A stretch of 64,000 nt of DNA, from assembly GCA_014607495.2 (NCBI GenBank), contig CP053162.1, forward strand, positions 4,906,469 to 4,970,468. The letters are read 5' to 3'. Every line of letters starts with the position of its first letter. The stretch's first letter is position 1. This document shows, piece after piece, positions 57,450 through 64,000 of the stretch. The position numbers and the translations under genes are program-made. The notes below the pieces were generated by a model. It saw nothing but the letters and a program-made list of their open reading frames with translations. It made no database searches and was not told the DNA's origin. Source of the stretch: Carposina sasakii (lineage: Eukaryota > Arthropoda > Insecta > Lepidoptera > Carposinidae).

Positions 57450-58844
57450 ATGTCACAGTTTGATAATATTGATGCTCTAGAGAAGCAACTGGCCGATTTA
57501 CAAACCAATGTATCATCTATTAATAGAATTAAAAAAGTACCACCTGCTGTTCCTCCAAAAAAGAAAGCACAACCTCAAGTTCCACACAGTGCCGTCGTCA
57601 GTACCTTATGTGGACCATCTTATTCGTCAAAGATTTTAACTACCACTCCTTCTGATATATGTAATTACCCCAATTTATCGAGCATGAGGCAATCTAATGT
57701 AAATAATAATTTCAAAAATATTGATCACTTAAACTTATCACCTGGTTCATCTCTTCAACATAGCAGTAATACTTACAGTCCAACATATAGCAATGTAACC
57801 TTTAGTGCTCATCAATCGACATTGCCACCACCTCCTCCACCACTACCATCTGCAATTTCATATAATATCAACACAAGGAAGGGATTCGAAAATGAGAATG
57901 AGGAATATATTCCGCCACCTTCACCTGTAAGTTCTAATTACAGTGAATTAGTACGTGCAACAGCCAATTTGAATTATAACAATGATGGTACATCTTATCC
58001 ACATATTTACCAAAATGAATATCCTGAATATGAAACTTCTCAAAATTCTACTACGTATGAGTCACTATATGAACCAATAACTTTGCGACCGCAAAGCAAT
58101 ATGTCCATTCAAAATGATAACATGAGAAGTCTAGGTCCACAAAACACAGCAAGATCACCATTGCCAAAGGAAGAGGAAGTTGATGCTCTTACTAATCTCT
58201 TGGTTCAATCAATATCTGACAGTCAAGATTTGGATGTTTTTGGAGTTTGTGTAAAATGTAAGGAGAAGGTTGTTGGTGAAAGTTCTGGTTGTACTGCAAT
58301 GGGAAATATGTACCATATCAAATGTTTTCATTGCTACAAATGTAAAACTAACTTACAAGGAAAGGCATTTTACGCTGTTGAGGGTCAACCATTCTGCGAG
58401 ACTGATTATTACGAAACTTTAGAGAAATGTTCCGTTTGCAATCAACCTATATTAGACAGAATATTAAGAGCCACTGGAAAACCTTATCACCCTAATTGCT
58501 TCACTTGCGTGGTCTGTGGTAAAAGCCTTGATGGGATTCCATTCACGGTTGACGCTATGAATCAAATACATTGCATAGAGGATTTTCATAAAAAATTTGC
58601 TCCTCGATGTTGTGTTTGTGAACTTCCAATAATGCCGGAGGAAGGAGAGGAAGAAACTGTTAGAGTGGTGGCGTTAGATCGCAGTTTCCACGTGAGATGC
58701 TATCGTTGTGAAGACTGTGGTCTGCGCTTATCTTCTGAAGCTGAAGGAAGAGGTTGTTATCCTCTTGACGACCACATTCTGTGTAAAAATTGTAACGCAC
58801 ATCGCATTCGCATGCTTACTAATGTGATGACAACAGACTTGTAA
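57450..58844 (+). CDS. Zyx: Zyxin/LPP-family three-LIM protein, intronless
   Basis: A single 464-codon frame from ATG (CAAAATGTC context). The N-terminus has a short coiled coil (IDALEKQLADLQ), basic Pro runs and, at 125-133, LPPPPPPLP, an Ena/VASP EVH1-binding type motif. Three LIM domains fill the C-terminus: about 267-320 (CVKCKEKV..HIKCFHCYKCK..FCETDY), 327-380 (CSVCNQPI..HPNCFTCVVCG..HCIEDF) and 387-448 (CCVCELPI..HVRCYRCEDCG..LCKNCN), with the spacing of the zyxin/LPP/TRIP6 family. It ends TTDL, a class I PDZ ligand as in LPP. Such proteins sit at focal adhesions and cell junctions and shuttle to the nucleus to link actin tension with signalling, including Hippo in flies. The lack of introns contrasts with all neighbours. 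Orthology to fly Zyx is inferred. Confidence 0.93.
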   Translation: MSQFDNIDALEKQLADLQTNVSSINRIKKVPPAVPPKKKAQPQVPHSAVVSTLCGPSYSSKILTTTPSDICNYPNLSSMRQSNVNNNFKNIDHLNLSPGSSLQHSSNTYSPTYSNVTFSAHQSTLPPPPPPLPSAISYNINTRKGFENENEEYIPPPSPVSSNYSELVRATANLNYNNDGTSYPHIYQNEYPEYETSQNSTTYESLYEPITLRPQSNMSIQNDNMRSLGPQNTARSPLPKEEEVDALTNLLVQSISDSQDLDVFGVCVKCKEKVVGESSGCTAMGNMYHIKCFHCYKCKTNLQGKAFYAVEGQPFCETDYYETLEKCSVCNQPILDRILRATGKPYHPNCFTCVVCGKSLDGIPFTVDAMNQIHCIEDFHKKFAPRCCVCELPIMPEEGEEETVRVVALDRSFHVRCYRCEDCGLRLSSEAEGRGCYPLDDHILCKNCNAHRIRMLTNVMTTDL

Positions 58845-59436
58845 AATGTTAAAGGAATTTTAGGTACTAACCTGATTATTTAATGTGTCAGACACATTAG
58901 AAGCCATTAATAATAATAGAATAGAATTATTTATTATATTTGATGGCATTTATTAGCTTTATGCCTTCAGGTATGTGCCTTATTCTAGACCTACTTACTT
59001 ATAGTAAAACTTTATTATTATGGATATATTAATCATTTTTTAAATGGTAGCTATATGGTGTTTAGCCCCATAATTTTTTTATTATTTTTATTTTGCTTTA
59101 TAATTAAATATAATTAATTATCAATGCTTTAGGTATATTTTAGTAATTTAGGTATCCACCATACATTGGTATACATAGAATAGTATAGATATTATAGGTA
59201 CTAACTTTCATGTATGGCTAGTTTTAGGTAGCTTTTTTATTTGTACCTAGGTATATTATATGCACATAATTATAGGCCCAAAAGAAACATATAGCATAAA
59301 GGTTTTAAGACTGGTAATTTGTACCATTAATCATAATTTTTTGTGATGTAGAAAAATATAGTCGGCATATTGTTACAATTTTTGATATTGCATTAAATGC
59401 TGTTATGTATTGTATAAACATTCCTTCTAAAGGTCG

Positions 59437-59442
59437 AATAAA
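59437..59442 (+). other. Candidate polyadenylation signal of the zyxin-like gene
   Basis: AATAAA lies 593 nt after the stop codon, followed by TATATTTATTTG. The sequence between is AT-rich 3' UTR-like DNA without recognised elements. Confidence 0.5.
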
Positions 59443-59655
59443 CTATATTTATTTGATATATTATTATAATCATATAATAAAATAATACCGTACACTATTC
59501 GTTTGATTTATTGGAACGAAGTTCCTTACGGCAGGCTTGGAGGAGATAGGGATTTTGCTGCGCGACCGAACTGAAAAAAATGTGATAGTAAAACCGTAAG
59601 AAAAAGTGCGTGGAATAAAACCGTTAAATGAGACGTGCGCAGGCGCGACAGTCAT

Positions 59656-59693
59656 ATACACAAGCGAGTAGTGTATAATACTCGCTTGTGTAT
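59656..59693. repeat. 15-bp perfect hairpin with 8-nt loop
   Basis: ATACACAAGCGAGTA (59656-59670) pairs exactly with TACTCGCTTGTGTAT (59679-59693). It is followed by a long pyrimidine tract (59694-59745, CTCTTTCTCCCTC). It lies about 200 nt upstream of the candidate ATG at 59897. Confidence 0.75.
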
Positions 59694-59896
59694 TTCTCTT
59701 TCTCCCTCTTTCTTTTCGTTCTCTCATCCCTTCTCTCTCTATTACTACTCCACCCCGCCAATGCATAGTATATACTCATGAATTCATGGACAAGCACGTG
59801 GCGAATACTCACATTATAGATACATTTTACTCGTGAGTAGCCACGTTTATTTTCATATAATTTCAAATCGTCAAAACAATAACAAACATAGTAACA

Positions 59897-59979
59897 ATGG
59901 CAAGTGAACTAACAAGTGACTTGAATGCAATTGACAGTGATAATAGTGGGAAATTATTCAGTGCAAAAGAATTAAATAC
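59897..59979 (+). CDS. Candidate first coding exon of an unrecognised gene
   Basis: ATG in a strong context (AACAATGGC) opens 27 codons (MASELTSDLNAIDSDNSGKL then FSAKELN) up to a consensus donor AC/GTAAGT in phase 2. No following exon was found between 59980 and the window end; a later exon would have to lie beyond the minus-strand gene. I do not recognise the peptide. It may be a chance open stretch. Confidence 0.35.
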
Positions 59980-61450
59980 GTAAGTATTAGTTTATTTATA
60001 AATATAAAATATTTTACATTGGTTAATATTGTGTGTACATACTAAAATCTTTGTAAGGTTTTCTAGGTTATCTTTCTTGCTGTTTTGAGGGTACGGAAAA
60101 ATTATTATAATAATAATAATAATATTTTTTTTTATTTGTAATTATTTCTATTTCTATGTAATTTTATGTTGTCAAACAAAAATAAAGAGACAGATTTTGT
60201 TATTTTAATTGATAATTTGAATTACGATTTTTTTTTATTTTACGTAATTTATTATTTCCTAAAATACTGAATTTCCTAACTACTTTCCTGTACTTAAATA
60301 AAAACTAATCAGCAAAATTTAAGAGAAAAATCAAGAAAACCTACATAAAATTGAGCACGATTTTTCTTTTGCAAATTGTGTCGATTCTACATTAGCCGAA
60401 GGAACTTCGTTCCTACCTGGTGTCCCACTACACCACACTATTTTGCTTATTTGAAACCTATAAAACATAACAAATAATATCACGTCACTGCTATGGAATC
60501 ATGTATTTAAAAATGTACTTTACACAATCCAAATACTTAAATGAAGTGAACCTATTTGGTACGTTCTTTGCAACATTCGTATCTCTACCAGCTTGTTCAG
60601 TTATGTACCGATAATAATATTCTACTTACATATTGTTTTTATACAAAATTTGGAATAAAAAATCTGATATTTATCTCTGGTATTGAAATTAGTCGGTATT
60701 ATAATAATAATACTATGTAACATAAATTGCATATTTATTAATACTGGTTAGCTAAGGTAGAAATACTCGGCCCTTACCATGATAGAAACTTGGAATGTTT
60801 GAATAAAAACTAATAATATTTTTAACCAAGAGTAATGTTATAAATCTAATGAAATCTCTTATCTACGTACCTACTGAATGAATGATTATATTAAATGTAG
60901 GTACCTACGTACCTACCTACCTACGTGCACATAAGAGTGAGATAAAACAATGAATATTCTCGAAATAAAAAATATAGATACCTTTACGGATAGGATTGGC
61001 TTTTAAGTTAAACAAAAAATTTGGAAGCAAAAATGTATTAAATGTTATGGCTCGTTTTCTCACTAGACGACATGGCTTCCCATATTAGATGACAAAATGT
61101 GGTGGTCATGTCCCCTAGTATAAAAACGCCCATTTATGTAAAATACGAAGAACTACATATAAGAGTTTGATACGGGTAAATAGGTACTTCGTTTTCCCTT
61201 TAACATTAGGATATGGCCCTTAGTAATTAAAAACAGATTGGGCAGTAATTATCGCTTATTTTATTTTCAATACACATAATAATCACCAACATTAAAATTT
61301 GAAAGTTTTATAAAAGATTTTTTACATACTTACTGAGATCCATTTGGTTAGCCAAGCTCATAACATACTAAAAATGGCACTTTATTCATTTATATAACTT
61401 TAAGATTTTTCTTATTTCTCCAGTTTATAAATAAAGTTATTTCAATTGTT
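59980..61450. other. AT-rich interval without recognised gene
   Basis: It contains poly-AT stretches, a TAGGTACCTACGTACCTACC microsatellite-like run at 60898-60925, a weak copy of the repeat listed at 10503 (60650-60705) and, on the minus strand, AATAAA at 61381-61386, 65 nt after the stop of the 61451 gene. Confidence 0.55.
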
Positions 61451-63452
61451 TTACTTTGTAGGGCTTACTACATGCTTGATTAATAAAGATTTTGTACCCG
61501 AAGCTGTTAATGTATTTGAAGCATCTTTCTTTAAGTCGGGTTCATTTTGAATATTAACGCAATGGTAATCAATTATTGAATTCTTCGATGAGCTTTTGGA
61601 GGTAACTCCTTCATAAGGGCATAATTTATCAGTTGAACGATATAATGTTTCTTCATCTGAATAAGTTTTAGGCTCAAACTTTTCTCTTAGTAATGAAAAT
61701 TTTCTTCTAGGCTTACTTTTACTCTTTTTCAAATTGTTGCTTACTTTCGAAGTAGGCGTACTCAGCACAGTTGGAGGAGTGTCATTTTTTATTAAAGATT
61801 GTAACGATGATGTTCGTCTGTTTATGGACAAGTTTTCATTAGAATTCAACGGAATGTTATTTTCATTAACTAATTGCCACAAAAAATCTATATGTTTATT
61901 TGATAAATCTTGGAATTGTTGTTGCGGCTTATAGCTTACTTTGTCATTTTGTAACTTCGATGTTTTATCCGGGCTTTGCATTGTTATAAATTTACTAGCT
62001 GAAGCTGAAGAATTAGAATTTGACAATTTAGTTTTTGTGTTTAATTTGTGCAAATCGAATTTTCTATCTTGGGACACGTTACAAACATTTTCTTTCTCAG
62101 GGAAGGATTCCATAATATTTATAAAATCTAACTTTGAAGGTTCTTTCCAGAGAGTTTTTTTAAGATTCGATTCAGATTTTTTGGAAGTGTTATCAAACTG
62201 TGGCGAATCCCAAAGATGTTCTCTACGATGATACAAATCTCTCGGGGAATTTGTCACAGTTGTTTTACGAATTTCATCTATAGTCGCAACCAATGAACTT
62301 ACAGAATTTTGTAATTTTTTATTTGGTTCCTTGTCTCCTAAATCATCTAATTCTTCTAAAATTGGTTCTAAGAAATTTATATCTCTGTTTGTATCAATAA
62401 CGACTGGTTTAGCTTGGAAGGTATCGTCATTGTCAAATTTATTATCTGTGCAAATGTATTCATCTTGGGTATGATCGTATTTAACAAAAACATTTGAATA
62501 AGTATGACCAGATCGTAGAAAAGGAGACGCAGATAAAATAGCATTTTTCAATTCTTGAGATCTGCAACTGCTAATTTCTGAACTTCCTGAAGTAAATGTG
62601 TCTCTGTTTCTTTCCCTAACCACACTTCCATCATGTAACCAGTTTTCAATATCACAATATGCTTTCCAAGACCTTAACCCCCAGGCTTCTCTGGCAATAT
62701 TCACAGCACATATATTTTCATAGTCATGTACAGAGAGAACCTCCGTGGGTGTATCTAAATCACGCTTTGGTAACGAGTCTATACAAACCTTCGATTTACT
62801 TTTATCTTTTTTTGCATACATTTCTTTAAGAATATCTAAAGCTATTCTTTGAATATTTTCAATATCGGCATCTCTATTTCCTACTTTAATATTTTTTAGT
62901 GCACTTAAACACAATTTTTGAACAATATTTTCATTAAAAGTATTAATATCTGAACTGTTTATATCACTGAAACTTAAATCTAAGTCCATATCAATTGAGT
63001 CAGAAGATGTTTTTTTGGCTGTTTCATTTGGACTTATTTCAGAATCTGATTTTATAAAGTTTTTACCAACTATGTCGCATTCATCTAGATTTAATTGCAT
63101 TATGTCTTCTCTAAGCTCATCAGAAGAACATATACCACGTCGTTTTTGCAAGTGTATATTAGTAGAAGTTATTTCATCAATAGAACTCTCCAAGTCTTCG
63201 ATAGAAGACAGTTTAAGTGTTAACTCTGTCGGTGGACATACTTTATTCATTGTTATACCTTTTTTACGATAAGATTCATTTTGTATAATTTGTGGGGTAT
63301 TTTCTACGGAATAAAATTGTATGCTCGACATATCCATGGAGATATCTGCATTATTTGCTGTTGTTTTTGTTCTAAAATTTTCTATTAAATCATTTTTATC
63401 CCGAATTCTGTGAGATTCTATTTGATCTTTTTGCTGTAGATTTCCATTTTCC
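61451..63452 (-). CDS. Last coding exon of the unrecognised gene
   Basis: The acceptor CTTCTTTTCAG precedes 63452, and the frame is open from there through MDMSSIQFYS (63337) to TAA after VVSPTK. The Met at 63337 is internal if the upstream exon is used. Confidence 0.8.
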
Positions 63453-63714
63453 CTGAAAAGAAGTATCGATATATTTATTTAACATCTGAAAGCAAATCAA
63501 TCATTGCAGATAACTTATTATTAATTTTGTTACCTGACAGTAGGTTTATGAATCCTTTCTTTTTTTACTGTTTTAAATGATCTTAGGTAGTTAAATCCAC
63601 AATCTTTTTTTTCTTCAGATATATGATCACGGAGTTCAATATCAGTTGTTTCTTTCCATTCAAGTGATACTTTGTAGTGATAATATCTATAGTAAAGTAA
63701 CATGGCTGCTATTC
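61451..63714 (-). CDS. Unrecognised gene, 3' part: Ser/Asn/Asp-rich protein
   Basis: The last exon (61451-63452) holds 628 codons from its first Met plus 38 in-frame codons before it. It is joined in phase to an upstream exon (63534-63714) of 59 whole codons. The 5' end lies beyond the window or in exons I could not fix. The upstream exon starts with a hydrophobic-aromatic stretch (IAAMLLYYRYYHYKV), possibly the end of a membrane segment. The long exon is mostly low-complexity Ser/Asn/Asp/Lys (DMDLDLSFSDINSSD), with one well-ordered block: CAVNIAREAWGLRSWKAYCD then IENWLHDGS at about 210-238. I know no domain for this. The open length and codon order leave little doubt that it is a real gene. 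Confidence 0.8.
63534..63714 (-). CDS. Upstream exon of the unrecognised gene
   Basis: Acceptor ATTTTTCAG, donor CAG/GTAACA. It encodes IAAMLLYYRYYHYKVSLEW, then ELRDHISEEKKDCGFNYL and ERIHKPTV. It enters in phase 1 and leaves in phase 2, matching the next exon. Confidence 0.65.
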
Positions 63715-64000
63715 CTGAAAAATGAATTTTTAAAGTTTATTATTTACCGATTATTATTTTGCTTATATCTGCTTGTCTGCTTCTGTTAAGCGATAAATAA
63801 ATTATACTAAGACACAAAATATATGTTAAAAATTATGAATCCTTTCAATTTCTTAAAATACCTTAGTAGTACTAATAGGGTGGCCAAACAATGCGGCGAA
63901 GTCATCTGTGTTATTCAAGTCCACTCGGTCTCAGTGTACTGGTACTATGAAAACCTGGCTTTAATAAGTTTATGGAAGGATTTTGCCCAGTCTAGTAATA

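Larger units (their letters stand above)
59513..60413. repeat. Inverted pair of a 13-bp motif flanking a candidate first exon
   Basis: GGAACGAAGTTCC at 59513-59525 and its exact reverse complement GGAACTTCGTTCC at 60401-60413 face each other. Both are adjoined by a CCG/CGG trinucleotide on the same relative side (CCGTAA and GCCGAA next to GGAACTTC). They could be inverted ends of a DNA element of about 900 bp, but similarity fades quickly and no target duplication was found. Confidence 0.35.

Overview
The window looks like nuclear DNA of a moth or butterfly (Lepidoptera). It is AT-rich, its genes are split by GT-AG introns, and it is crowded with repeats typical of Lepidoptera: RTE-type LINE tails ending in TGATGA, tRNA-derived SINEs, Helitron-like pieces ending in CACTAGT, and many small inverted-repeat elements. 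Species cannot be named from the sequence alone. There are no bacterial features (operons, CRISPR, ribosome binding sites).

Layout. (1) 1-18771: no gene recognised, only repeats; probably upstream sequence or a long 5' intron of the next gene. (2) 18772-33735, plus strand: the hyperpolarisation-activated cyclic-nucleotide-gated channel (HCN/Ih), from the S1 exon to the stop, lacking the N-terminal exon(s). A 102-nt in-frame cassette exon lies between S4 and S5 in a GC-rich intronic island. (3) 24270-32931, minus strand, inside the last HCN intron: a complete BEL/Pao retrotransposon with two 239-bp LTRs that I read as identical, a 5-bp target duplication (ATTCT), a tRNA-Tyr-type primer site and one open 2529-codon frame encoding gag, protease, reverse transcriptase, RNase H, integrase and an F-like envelope. 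It lies 17 nt past a splice donor. (4) 38374-39446, plus: a candidate two-exon gene for a small secreted or membrane-anchored Thr/Pro/Glu-rich protein. (5) 42747-50433, plus: nine coding exons of BDP1, the TFIIIB subunit of RNA polymerase III initiation. (6) 50874-52415: a THAP-hAT DNA transposon remnant with perfect 8-bp target duplications. (7) 53759-56668, minus: six exons of SECp43 (TRNAU1AP), a two-RRM tRNA-Sec-associated protein. (8) 57450-58844, plus: an intronless zyxin/LPP-type three-LIM protein, head to head with SECp43. (9) 59897-59979, plus: a possible first exon of an unknown gene. (10) 61451-63714, minus: the 3' part of an unrecognised gene.

The genes do not form a pathway. BDP1 (Pol III transcription) and SECp43 (tRNA-Sec biology) are near neighbours with related themes, but nothing here shows that this is more than coincidence. 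The main biological story is the apparently intact, envelope-bearing, retrovirus-like element that turned an HCN intron of about 187 nt into one of 8854 nt. Exon limits were set by hand from reading frame and splice phase; all phases close within HCN, BDP1, SECp43 and the small gene.
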